Below, piece by piece: positions 16,764 through 25,354 of a DNA stretch of 62,280 bases; the first letter of the stretch is position 1, and every line of letters starts with the position of its first letter. Below the pieces are notes generated by a model. That model did no database searches. It was not told the origin of the DNA and was given only the letters and a program-made list of their open reading frames with translations. The stretch comes from Rhodocyclales bacterium. Its GTDB lineage: Bacteria; Pseudomonadota; Gammaproteobacteria; Burkholderiales; Rhodocyclaceae. The stretch covers positions 1-62,280 of the forward strand of contig JACRIZ010000091.1 of the NCBI GenBank assembly GCA_016235765.1, in the 5' to 3' direction. Position numbers and translations under genes: made by a program.

Positions 16764-17522
16764 TCAGCTCGCGATGTTGCTGCCGTCGGCCGGCCGCGGC
16801 AGGTCGGACGAGCCGTTCGCCTCTTCCACGCGCTTCTGGAAGGCCGCCATGGGCTTGTAGAACATGTGGGCAAACTTGGACCAGCGCACCGAACCGAACA
16901 GCAGCGTCGTGAAGGCGATGTAGACGCCGAACGCCACCATGGACGCGACGGCGCCGCCCTGCGCTGTCTGCACGAAATGCCAGATCAGCCCCGCCGCCGC
17001 ACTCGCCAGCAGCGCGCCGATGAAGAGGTCAGCGCGCACCAGATCGAACGGCGAATGCCGCTCCCGGGCAACGTCCGCGCGGAGGACGAAGAAGAACCAG
17101 CCGCCACCGGCGAGCACCATCAGCGCACCGACATTCCACAGCGCCGTCACAACTGTCGGCGTCGGCGCAGCGGAAGGATAGACGAACACCATCAGGATCG
17201 TGGTGACCAGATAGATGACGAAGCCATACGACATCAGGAGATGCGACAGCCGCCGCCGCCATTTGTCGAACTCGCCGGAAGTCGCGACCTCCGAAGCCAG
17301 CGTCCTGATCGCCAGCACCGCCATCTCGCCGGCGCCGAGCTGCCGCTGCGCCGCGGCGCGCGCCCGCCGGCGCCGCAGCGCGAAGTACTCCCCACTGCCC
17401 TTGTGGTGAAGGTCGGACAAGGTGCCGGCGATCACCGCGATGACCATCAGCAGCACATAGACCTGCATGACATACGGGGGCAGGTATTCGGCGAGCAGTG
17501 TGAACGGGTTGCTGCTGAACAT
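16764..17522 (-). CDS. aprM: AprM-type membrane anchor of APS reductase
   Basis: This 252-residue integral membrane protein has about five hydrophobic helices (near 15-35, 100-122, 130-150, 165-185 and 195-220) and is related to the HdrE/QmoC-C/nitrate-reductase-gamma type of heme b membrane subunit. In aprMBA operons of sulfur oxidisers, AprM replaces QmoABC as the proposed link between APS reductase and the quinone pool. It is first of the three genes. The 203 bases between its start and the divergent 17726 gene hold the promoter region; no clear operator is visible there. Confidence 0.85.
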   Translation of the reverse strand: MFSSNPFTLLAEYLPPYVMQVYVLLMVIAVIAGTLSDLHHKGSGEYFALRRRRARAAAQRQLGAGEMAVLAIRTLASEVATSGEFDKWRRRLSHLLMSYGFVIYLVTTILMVFVYPSAAPTPTVVTALWNVGALMVLAGGGWFFFVLRADVARERHSPFDLVRADLFIGALLASAAAGLIWHFVQTAQGGAVASMVAFGVYIAFTTLLFGSVRWSKFAHMFYKPMAAFQKRVEEANGSSDLPRPADGSNIAS

Positions 17523-17725
17523 ATCGGGTCACCGGGTGCGAACCCACTCATTCGCTTGATAGGCACACATCGAGTTGCTGTCAATGCGCAATTCGCCGTG
17601 CTCACGCAGGCATGGTCATCCACGGCCGGTCCGGGAACGCCAAGACCCGACTGGCACCGCGGCCATGCAACTTGCCCACCGCGACGTGATCGAAACCGGG
17701 TTGCCCTTGATCGAGGAGACGATAC

Positions 17726-18883
<1,158 letters not shown>

Positions 18884-18895
18884 CGGGCCGGGCGC

Positions 18896-19153
18896 ATGAA
18901 GGTCCTGATCCCCAGCGCCCTGCGCTCCTACACCGAGGCGGCGCAGGCGGAAGCTGACGGCGCCACGCTCGCCGCCGTCCTCGCCGACCTGGACCGGCTG
19001 TACCCGGGCATCCGCTTTCGCATGATCGACGAGCAGAACCGGATGCGCGCCCACATCCGCTTCTTCGTGAACGGCACGCAGGCCCGCGACCTTGCGCAGC
19101 CGTTGCGCCCGACCGACGAACTGGTGATCGTCCAGGCGCTCAGCGGCGGCTGA
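18896..19153 (+). CDS. MoaD/ThiS-family small sulfur-carrier-like protein
   Basis: This 85-residue beta-grasp protein ends in the diglycine QALSGG, the feature that MoaD and ThiS need for adenylation and thiocarboxylate formation. It starts 12 bases after the BNR-propeller gene and is clearly co-transcribed. No MoaE, ThiG or MoeB partner lies nearby, so it may be activated by a housekeeping E1-like enzyme. Whether it carries sulfur or tags a protein cannot be told from the sequence. Confidence 0.82.
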   Translation: MKVLIPSALRSYTEAAQAEADGATLAAVLADLDRLYPGIRFRMIDEQNRMRAHIRFFVNGTQARDLAQPLRPTDELVIVQALSGG

Positions 19154-19186
19154 AAAAAAGCCCCGCAGGCATGACCCTGGGGGGCT
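19153..19186 (-). terminator. Rho-independent terminator of the PhoX-like gene
   Basis: On the minus strand, a 10-base-pair stem with one mismatch (AGCCCC.CCAGG paired with CCTG.CGGGGCT) and a 6-base loop is followed by seven T residues (19159-19153). It lies 53 bases after the stop of the PhoX-like gene and touches the moaD-like stop codon on the other strand. Confidence 0.85.
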
Positions 19187-19239
19187 CGCTGCGCCAGGCT
19201 CCCGGCGGACCGGGAATCGGGCGTCAATAGGCAGTTCGG

Positions 19240-20592
19240 TCAGTCGCGATCGTGATCGCGGCCGTGGTCGCCTTCGCGCTCCGACTTGGAGCACGGGGTG
19301 GTGAGCATGATGGTGCGATCGACATCGCTGTCGGGGTGCTGCACGTTGATGTAGGCGACGTTCGGCTTGAAGGGGTCGAAGTACAGGCCGGTGCTCTCCG
19401 CGCCCTTGGTGGACAGGCTGGCCCACTTGCCGATGGCTTCCGCCACGCCGTCGTTGTCCTTGTCCTGGGCGAACCACACGTCCTCGATGCCACCCGGCTG
19501 GTCTTCGACGATGTAGATGTTGCCGTCGGCGTCGATGGCCAGGTTGTCGGGGTTGGTGAACTGGGCGCCGGCGGGCGCGCCGGTGGCCATATCGATGGTG
19601 TCGCGGCTGGCGAACAGCTTGACCTCGTCCTTGGCCAGGTCGATGGCGAAGACCTTGTGGTTGGTGGTGGTGGCGACGAACAGCAGTTGCTTGCCATGGT
19701 GGCCCAGGGTCTTGATCTCGACGTCCTCGGGACGGTCGAAGGCGGTGCCGCGGAAGGCGGCCAGCTTCGGCGTGGCGCGGCCGTCAACCTCGTTGCCATG
19801 CACCACGACGGCGCCGGGCAGCGGCGTGCCCATCGCATCGGTCAGGGGAACCCAGGTGGCGGCGCCGGTGGCTTCCTTGGTCATGCCGTCGCCTACGCGC
19901 AGCACGAAGGTCTGGCCGGCCTTGAAGAAGTCGTCGCCGTTGTCGGCACGGGGCTGCATCGAGGTGTACTTGAAGATGTGGCTGCCGTTGCGCTCGTCGA
20001 TGAAGTAGAGGTTGTTCTTCTTGTCGAAGGCCAGGCCTTCGTGGGAAACACGCGGCAGGATGTTGCGCTGCTTGAACTCGATGTCGGCGGGAGCGGCCAG
20101 GGGATTGGTCACTTCGAACAGGCGGCCGTAGTTGCTGGGCGCCTGGGTGGGATCGCTCCAGGACTCCTCGGCGGTCAGGAAGCTGCCCCACGGGGTCCAG
20201 CGGGAGGCGTCGAAGGCGACGTGGCTGCCCAGAGCGGGGGCGGCCCAGATGGTGGTGGTCTGCATGGTGCGCAGATCGGTGCGCTGGATGCCGGCCTGGC
20301 TGGTTTCGTACACGGTAAACAGGTAGCGGCCGGCCTCGGGGCCGCTCTCATTGACGGTGTGCATGTCGTAGTTGCCGCTGTCGAAGCGGCCGGCCTGGCT
20401 GGGGTCGCGCGCGACGATGGTCATCTGGCTGATGTGCGGCGCGGCCAGGCGATAGGGGGCGGCCTCGGGCAGGGTGGCTTCGCCGACATCGCCGACCATC
20501 GGCGTGAACTGGTCGAATGAGGTGTTGCCGGCGGCGGCGGCCGAAGCGGCCAGGGCCACGGCGGCGGCAAGGGTAAGCTGTTTGAACATCAT
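19240..20592 (-). CDS. PhoX-family (DUF839) alkaline phosphatase-like protein
   Basis: This 450-residue secreted protein has a signal peptide (about 1-20) and a DUF839/PhoX beta-propeller domain: TPWGSFLTAEESW, SHEGLAFDKKNNLYFIDE, FDRPEDVEI, NPDNLAIDADGNIYIVED and FNPVAYINVQHP-like segments hold the acidic residues that bind Ca and Fe in PhoX. PhoX enzymes are monomeric, Ca-dependent phosphomonoesterases. There is no clear Tat motif, unlike classic PhoX. The tail is Arg/Asp/His-rich (REGDHGRDHDRD). Two adjacent ATGs (20592 and 20589) are possible. A strong terminator follows. Confidence 0.8.
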   Translation of the reverse strand: MMFKQLTLAAAVALAASAAAAGNTSFDQFTPMVGDVGEATLPEAAPYRLAAPHISQMTIVARDPSQAGRFDSGNYDMHTVNESGPEAGRYLFTVYETSQAGIQRTDLRTMQTTTIWAAPALGSHVAFDASRWTPWGSFLTAEESWSDPTQAPSNYGRLFEVTNPLAAPADIEFKQRNILPRVSHEGLAFDKKNNLYFIDERNGSHIFKYTSMQPRADNGDDFFKAGQTFVLRVGDGMTKEATGAATWVPLTDAMGTPLPGAVVVHGNEVDGRATPKLAAFRGTAFDRPEDVEIKTLGHHGKQLLFVATTTNHKVFAIDLAKDEVKLFASRDTIDMATGAPAGAQFTNPDNLAIDADGNIYIVEDQPGGIEDVWFAQDKDNDGVAEAIGKWASLSTKGAESTGLYFDPFKPNVAYINVQHPDSDVDRTIMLTTPCSKSEREGDHGRDHDRD

Positions 20593-20787
20593 GGAGTGGA
20601 TTTCCTTCCTCGGGGTTGATTGGCACTGCCCCATCCGCCGGGACATCTTGAAAGGCATCCCATGAACGGTGAACGCAGCCCGCCAACCCTATCCACTCGT
20701 TGTTGAATGGAAGTTATCGGAACATGAACAATAGATTTCCGCAAGCCACGACGACTGGCTCATTTGGTCAACCCGGGTTGAATGGCC

Positions 20788-21474
20788 CTACTCGCGGAAG
20801 TTGATCTCCACGTGCGTGCCGTCGCAAAAGGGCTTGTTCTCGGACTGCCCGCAACGGCAGAGGGTAACCCGGTTGCGCACTTCGTACGCGTCGCCCTCCG
20901 CGCTGAACAGGGGAATGCCGCCGCGCAGCCAGAGCGGCCCGGCGCATTCCTCGGCCGGATCGTCGGTGACGCCGATCGAGAGCGGCAAGTCAGGCTCCAC
21001 AGCCTGACCGGTGCGCTTGTCAAAGGCCACCAGCCGGCCGGAGGGACACAGGCCGACCTGGCGGATGAACGTCGCCCGCACTTCCGGATCGTCGGTCTTC
21101 GCCACCTGGTTCCACACCTGGCCGCAGGGATCGCAGAAGCGGCCGGCGGCGCAAAGGCTGTCCGCATCGGACAACTGCATCGTCGGGCCGTCGAAGACTT
21201 TGGCCTGCGCCCGGCAAGGCTCGCGACTGGCGGTTTCCGTGCCGTCGAAGCCGACCTTCTTGTGCGTGCCGTCGCAAAACGGCTTGTGCCCGGACTTGCC
21301 GCAGCGACACAGCGCGTACTGCTCCTCGGTCGGCAGCGTCGCGCCGACGATCCACCGTTCTGAGCCCCCGTCGGCATCCGTGCCTATCGTCAGCCGGACC
21401 AGGGGCAGCTTGCCATAGACGAGGTAGGGACCGTTCTTCGCAACGACGACGCGGATGCTGGGTTCAGTGGCCAT
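20788..21474 (-). CDS. Double CDGSH iron-sulfur domain protein
   Basis: This 228-residue protein has two CDGSH-type zinc-finger-like domains, CRCGKSGHKPFCDGTH (residues 61-76) and CRCGQSENKPFCDGTH near the C-terminus, each with the three-Cys-one-His ligands for a [2Fe-2S] cluster. Between them is a DUF1271-like Cys-rich segment (CAAGRFCDPCG, VGLCPSGRL). Such bacterial proteins probably handle iron-sulfur or redox signals. No signal peptide. The ATG at 21474 follows GGGAGAG. It appears monocistronic; about 195 bases separate it from the upstream-facing PhoX-like start. Confidence 0.85.
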   Translation of the reverse strand: MATEPSIRVVVAKNGPYLVYGKLPLVRLTIGTDADGGSERWIVGATLPTEEQYALCRCGKSGHKPFCDGTHKKVGFDGTETASREPCRAQAKVFDGPTMQLSDADSLCAAGRFCDPCGQVWNQVAKTDDPEVRATFIRQVGLCPSGRLVAFDKRTGQAVEPDLPLSIGVTDDPAEECAGPLWLRGGIPLFSAEGDAYEVRNRVTLCRCGQSENKPFCDGTHVEINFRE

Positions 21475-21530
21475 GGCGCTCTCCCGGTTATCCGGCAGGA
21501 ACTTCGACGAGCTGGCGTAAGCTAAATACA

Positions 21531-21720
21531 TTCGCCATAAGGCTCCGACCAGCAGCACCGGCAAAGTTCCATGGCGATCGCACTTGCCGATGGTCTACCG
21601 GGCCGCTGCGCCCGGCTCCACTGCCAATTCCCTCGAATTCGAGGAAATTGGAATCGAATCACTTGGTACACCAGGCGATAGCCAATTGCCTGCAGCTTGA
21701 TCTTGTAGCAGTCAGGGGCG
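21531..21720 (-). pseudogene. Decayed RelE/ParE-type toxin
   Basis: Right after the antitoxin stop, a reading frame gives DAPDCYKIKLQAIGYRLVYQV, the C-terminal beta-sheet signature of RelE toxins. The N-terminal half of a RelE is missing, there is no start codon, and the sequence after VYQV is broken by a near-perfect 28-base palindrome. Past it, another frame reads IGKCDR, resembling the terminal GKRDR motif. The toxin is therefore a remnant that lost its first half by deletion. Confidence 0.6.
21624..21651. repeat. 28-base near-perfect palindrome
   Basis: The arms CCAATTCCCTCGAA and TTCGAGGAAATTGG are complementary at 13 of 14 positions around a central GAATTC. The element has no loop and is AT-richer than its surroundings. 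It interrupts the relE remnant just after the conserved VYQV motif. It could be an inserted palindromic unit or a protein-binding site. Confidence 0.65.
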
Positions 21721-21972
21721 TCACGCAGCTTTGCGCTTGGCACCCGCGGGCTTTGCCATGCGCTGTTTCGCGATGCTTGCCAACTCTGCGTCGTCAAGGG
21801 CATCAAGCATCCTTTCGTACTCATCGACCGCAACGACATAAGCAACCGGCCGATTGTGGTTCAGGATTGCTACCGCCTTGCCCCCGGCCGCTTCCATTAC
21901 AGCAGAAGGGTTCTTCTTGAGATCGGAAACACTAACACACGCGCTGGCCCGAATTGATCGGATGTAGTCCAT
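21721..21972 (-). CDS. Phd/YefM/RelB-type antitoxin
   Basis: This 83-residue protein has an N-terminal Phd/YefM DNA-binding part (ASVSDLKKNPSAVMEAAGGKAVAILNHNRPVAYVV) and a short acidic toxin-binding tail. It starts at 21972 after GAGAGAAG. The neighbouring toxin is truncated, so the antitoxin appears orphaned but intact; it may still repress its own promoter or neutralise related toxins elsewhere. Confidence 0.85.
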   Translation of the reverse strand: MDYIRSIRASACVSVSDLKKNPSAVMEAAGGKAVAILNHNRPVAYVVAVDEYERMLDALDDAELASIAKQRMAKPAGAKRKAA

Positions 21973-22079
21973 ACGCTTCTCTCTTTCTCATCGGCTCTTC
22001 CTTCCTTTCGAAGAGCCATCTTTCCAGAAATTACTGGTCCGAAAAAGTCGGGCAGGTCAGTCAGGGCTAGACTGGTCTC

Positions 22080-22736
22080 ATGTGCACCCGCTACATGACT
22101 CCCGACCAGGCGGCCATCGAGCGCTACTGGCAGCTCCGCCGCGACGAGGGCAATCCGTGGCGCGGCCAGCGGGAGGTCTTCCCGGGCAGCCTGGCGCCGT
22201 TCATCCGCGCCGCGGACGAACGAGAACGGCAGCTGGTCGTCGGCCAGTGGGGCCTGATCCCCTGGTTCGCGAAAGCTGCCAAGCTGACCTACTCGACCCA
22301 CAACGCCCGCGTCGAGGAGATCACCAACAAGGCCTCGTTCAAGCAGTCGTGGCAGCACGGCAGGCGCTGCATCATCCCCGCCTGGTCCTTCGACGAACCC
22401 TGCTGGGAAACCGGCCGCAACGTCTGGTGGCACTTCCGCCGCGCCGACGGCCTGCCCTGGGGCCTCGCCGGCCTGTGGAACGCCTGGACCGACCCCGCCA
22501 GCGGCGAAATCATCCAGAGCTACACCATGCTCACCACCAATGCCGACGGCCACCCCCTGTTCGCCCGCATGCACAAGCCCGACCCAAGACTGCCGCCCGA
22601 CCAACAGGACAAGCGCAGCGTCGTCCCGATCGAACTGGCCGACGTCGATGCGTGGCTGCATGGCTCGACCGAGGATGCGCAGGCGCTGGTACGGGTGCCG
22701 GCTGCGGAGGCGTTCGATGCGGGGCCGGATAAGTGA
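22080..22736 (+). CDS. SOS response-associated peptidase (SRAP, YedK/HMCES family)
   Basis: This 218-residue SRAP protein has catalytic Cys2 (MCTRY), which forms a thiazolidine cross-link with abasic sites in single-stranded DNA and protects them. The other family motifs are visible: WGLIPWFAK, the THNARVE segment with the active-site Asn and Glu, RRCIIPAWSFDE, and TTNADGHPLFARMHKP, which carries the active-site His. Intact and full length. It lies alone in the accessory islet, between the decayed toxin-antitoxin pair and the low-GC genes. The ribosome site is weak. Confidence 0.9.
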   Translation: MCTRYMTPDQAAIERYWQLRRDEGNPWRGQREVFPGSLAPFIRAADERERQLVVGQWGLIPWFAKAAKLTYSTHNARVEEITNKASFKQSWQHGRRCIIPAWSFDEPCWETGRNVWWHFRRADGLPWGLAGLWNAWTDPASGEIIQSYTMLTTNADGHPLFARMHKPDPRLPPDQQDKRSVVPIELADVDAWLHGSTEDAQALVRVPAAEAFDAGPDK

Positions 22737-22760
22737 GAGCGCTGTAGTCCTGCGTTACTT

Positions 22761-22790
22761 GGCGTGCCGCCACGGCTGACCTTTCCCAAA
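22761..22790 (-). repeat. Dispersed ~26-base repeat, copy B
   Basis: On the minus strand it reads GGGAAAGGTCAGCCGTGG then CGGCACGCC. It lies in non-coding sequence 24 bases after the SRAP gene. It is one of five clear copies of the consensus GGGAAAAGTCAG(C/G)CGTGG then (C/T)GGCACGCC in this window. Confidence 0.65.
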
Positions 22791-22894
22791 TGGCCAAAAT
22801 CGACTCGCATCAGCCAATAGGTTCTTGCGAAGCAGAGGCCCAGCGTCGACGTTGCCTGCGCCATTTCGCTCTGTGGCGCTGCGCCTAGTCCAAT

Positions 22895-23608
22895 TCAGGG
22901 TAGTTCCTGAGTACCGACGTCGCTTCGATCTTCTAGAAGCGGGGGGCGTGTTCCTGACGGTAGTTCTTCTGCCCTCGATTGCGTCCGCCAAACAATGTCG
23001 GCAATCTCCCGGATTCGATCAACGAGGGGCTTTGCATCGCTTCCGAGCTTTCCGAGCACAACTCCAGCATCGCCAATCAGCCCCCAGAAGCGATCCAAAT
23101 CGGACATCTTCTTATGTAATTCCGATTGAAGACTTTCAAGACGCCTAAGCAGCCGCTGGCGATGGTCAGCTTGAAGATGACGGGATTCGGAGACTGCCTG
23201 ACGCAGTTGGTTCACGAGCTCCTGAACACGTTCTAAATCGCCTTGCGAAAATTCATAGTGAAAAGTAGAACCAAGGGACGCCTTGAAATGTGACCGAAAT
23301 GTCTTGAGCCTGAGCTTCGCTGATTCCTCAGTGCATCGGCCCCGGATAACTGAAAGTTGGTCATAGATTTTCTTTGAATCAATCTGCGAACTACCAGAAA
23401 ACTCAATGAGGTCTATTTCGATTGGAAGAATGCCCGCCTCTTGGAGTTCCATTAGAAGTGCATACGCTTCCGTCAATGCGTTGTAGTCGAGTTGATTGAA
23501 TACTACAGTGCTGGATACGGCTTTCTGGGCCATCACACATGCTGCGATCGTCCCCTCGACGGGATCCTGTTGAATTTTCGCAATGAAATCTTCGCTGAAC
23601 ATACTCAT
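22895..23608 (-). CDS. Unrecognised 237-residue helical protein
   Basis: I do not recognise this family. The N-terminal third is mixed alpha/beta (VVFNQLDYNALTEAYALLMELQ, LIEFSGSSQIDSKKIYDQL), the middle (about residues 110-175) is a predicted coiled coil rich in Leu, Gln and Arg, and the C-terminal part reads FWGLIGDAGVVLGKLG and so on. No signal peptide or membrane segment. The ATG at 23608 is chosen because GAGGA precedes it; an in-frame ATG at 23620 has none. G+C is near 50-55 percent, well below the flanks, which indicates acquisition by transfer. It follows the next two genes on the same strand after a 131-base gap. Confidence 0.6.
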   Translation of the reverse strand: MSMFSEDFIAKIQQDPVEGTIAACVMAQKAVSSTVVFNQLDYNALTEAYALLMELQEAGILPIEIDLIEFSGSSQIDSKKIYDQLSVIRGRCTEESAKLRLKTFRSHFKASLGSTFHYEFSQGDLERVQELVNQLRQAVSESRHLQADHRQRLLRRLESLQSELHKKMSDLDRFWGLIGDAGVVLGKLGSDAKPLVDRIREIADIVWRTQSRAEELPSGTRPPLLEDRSDVGTQELP

Positions 23609-23739
23609 GATTGTCCTCATACATGACGCCGAAGGTCACGGAAACGCGGCTCTCCGACTGTAAGGCGATGCATCAAACGTGGTACGCACTGTGTGGCTCT
23701 AGATGCGCAGACTAAGGATGGGGTCTGACCAATTGCTTC

Positions 23740-24681
23740 CTAAGAGCGGCGCTCCAACAGCCCCAAGAGAGAGTAGAGCCTTCTCGGTGGTCGGTTTCGC
23801 TCGCGTACTTCCCGAATCTTCATCCTGGTACGCCAGAACTGGCCGATCAACTTCTCATCGGGCAATTCGATAAGCTCAAGCCACTGAGTTGCCAAGGACG
23901 CGGCAACCGTGCCGCGAATCACCTCACCGCTCTCGAGAAGCTTCATCTCGAATCGGCGCGAGTCCGGGAGAAGCCCTAATAGTTCGCCGACAACGGTATC
24001 GCTCTCCGTATCCTGTACATCTGTTGCATCAACGCGATTGCGCGCTCTTCTTACCGCTTGGAAATCCAACGCAGCATCCCGGTCCTCCTCCACAATTCGA
24101 ACTGCCGCGCCCCCATCATCCAAGGTGCGGAAGAAGTCCCGAAGCGACACGAGCATTCTGGGATCAAGAGTCTCGATGCTAGCTTCAAATTCCTCATCCG
24201 ACTCTGCGGCAGCTTGTGTGATAACGACTGTCACATCGTCGATAGCCTGCTTAATCGGCGTATCGACAAGTTTGGCGTCTTGGGCGGTCTCCTCAAGCAC
24301 GAAACCAACTGAGCCGCGAACCAATTCTCGAATCGAGAGCGCTGACGATGTACGTTCCGGGACGCGACCGCGCGCCCCCAGTCGTCCAAACTCCTCCGAC
24401 GAAATTTGCTTCGAAATGAGGTCCTGGAAAGACCTGAGGACCGACGCTGAGAAGTCAGCACCAATTGAGCGCGCTCCAAAGACTGGATCACCGGAAAACA
24501 TCAGTGCGACGCTCCCGGTAGTCTCGTGCTGATCTTGAAGTCTGCCTATCTCTTCCTCAATTGCAGCAAGTCGCGCCGAAAACGAGATGCGGCCTATCGG
24601 GTCGCGATCGGTCAAGGTCGCCAGCATCGACATGACCGATTCGCGATCGGCAAGCAGTGATTCAAGCTCAAGGCGCTTCAT
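23740..24681 (-). CDS. Unrecognised protein coupled to a nucleotidyltransferase-like gene
   Basis: This 313-residue soluble protein belongs to no family I recognise. The start is helical (LESLLADRESVMSMLATL), a short acidic coiled coil follows (RLAAIEEEIGRLQDQ), and the C-terminal part (about 225-300) is beta-rich with the look of a small SH3/OB-like domain (SGEVIRGTVAASLATQWLEL). Its ATG overlaps the stop of the upstream DUF6932-like gene (ATGA), so the two are translated together and probably act as a pair. Low G+C and a lone position between housekeeping genes suggest an accessory or defence role, which is an inference. A TTG two codons upstream is a less likely start. Confidence 0.62.
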   Translation of the reverse strand: MKRLELESLLADRESVMSMLATLTDRDPIGRISFSARLAAIEEEIGRLQDQHETTGSVALMFSGDPVFGARSIGADFSASVLRSFQDLISKQISSEEFGRLGARGRVPERTSSALSIRELVRGSVGFVLEETAQDAKLVDTPIKQAIDDVTVVITQAAAESDEEFEASIETLDPRMLVSLRDFFRTLDDGGAAVRIVEEDRDAALDFQAVRRARNRVDATDVQDTESDTVVGELLGLLPDSRRFEMKLLESGEVIRGTVAASLATQWLELIELPDEKLIGQFWRTRMKIREVRERNRPPRRLYSLLGLLERRS

Positions 24682-25244
24682 GGCCAAGCCTTTGCCAAGT
24701 ATTGCAGTGCATCGACGTCGTCAGACACTAGAGGAATACGTAGCATACCCTTCCAGAGGTGGGAGACGCGTTGATGCCCGAAGAGACCGTGCCAATAGGT
24801 CACCTGAGCGATCATCTGTGGCAGTGGAGAGTTTGCATCGACAAAGTAAGCATCACACTTGAAGGTCGTCTTCGTCTGATTTGCGTCGAATACTGCCGTG
24901 TTGGCTCCAACAAAGGCAGTCCAAGCGACATCATCATTGCGATGAACCGGCCGAACAAAGAATGTGACGACATCAAGGTCGCGGGGACCACGACCCTTCA
25001 GGGTTTCCACGTCCTCACAGAAGCTCCCCGCGCACCACTGATACCCATCGGTAATTCCAAGCGCCCGAAGTTGCTCTCGAAGAGCAATGAAGCCTCGAAG
25101 GATATTGGCGCGATCCGGGCTGGTAACGAGGGCCTCGGCAACCTCGCGCATCGACGTATCAAACGGCGAAAGTCCCGCCGGATCGGCAGGTGACGCTCCA
25201 ACGTACGGCGGCAGGACGCCAGATAAACTGAACGGCGGAATCAT
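24678..25244 (-). CDS. DUF6932-like nucleotidyltransferase-fold protein
   Basis: This 188-residue protein starts MIPPFSLSGVLPPYVG, and has WCAGSFCEDVETLKGRGPRDLDVVTFF in its middle. GSFxED then RDLDVV places paired acidic residues where nucleotidyltransferases hold metal, as in the DUF6932 group. It is followed by a coupled 313-residue gene. A two-gene layout with a nucleotidyltransferase is common for toxin-antitoxin or abortive-infection systems (AbiEii/MenT-like), but no relationship can be shown here. Start ATG at 25244; low G+C as for its neighbours. Confidence 0.65.
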   Translation of the reverse strand: MIPPFSLSGVLPPYVGASPADPAGLSPFDTSMREVAEALVTSPDRANILRGFIALREQLRALGITDGYQWCAGSFCEDVETLKGRGPRDLDVVTFFVRPVHRNDDVAWTAFVGANTAVFDANQTKTTFKCDAYFVDANSPLPQMIAQVTYWHGLFGHQRVSHLWKGMLRIPLVSDDVDALQYLAKAWP

Positions 25245-25354
25245 TCGTCATTCCTAGGCAAACAGGGCACAGCCACTACCAATTGTTCATCAGCAATCGG
25301 ACCAGCATCATATGACAATTCATTGCCCACAACCACCCTCGCCCCTGCGCCGCC

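Noticed and set aside
14461-17522. Reading apr genes as sulfate reduction
   Set aside because: AprM replaces QmoABC, no dsrAB or sat occurs here, and the rest of the window is of an aerobic betaproteobacterium, so sulfur oxidation is the better reading.
23658-23690. CTGTAAG resembling the ECF-type -35 block
   Set aside because: No CGACTA/CGACCA block occurs 16-17 bases downstream, and no gene starts after it on that strand.
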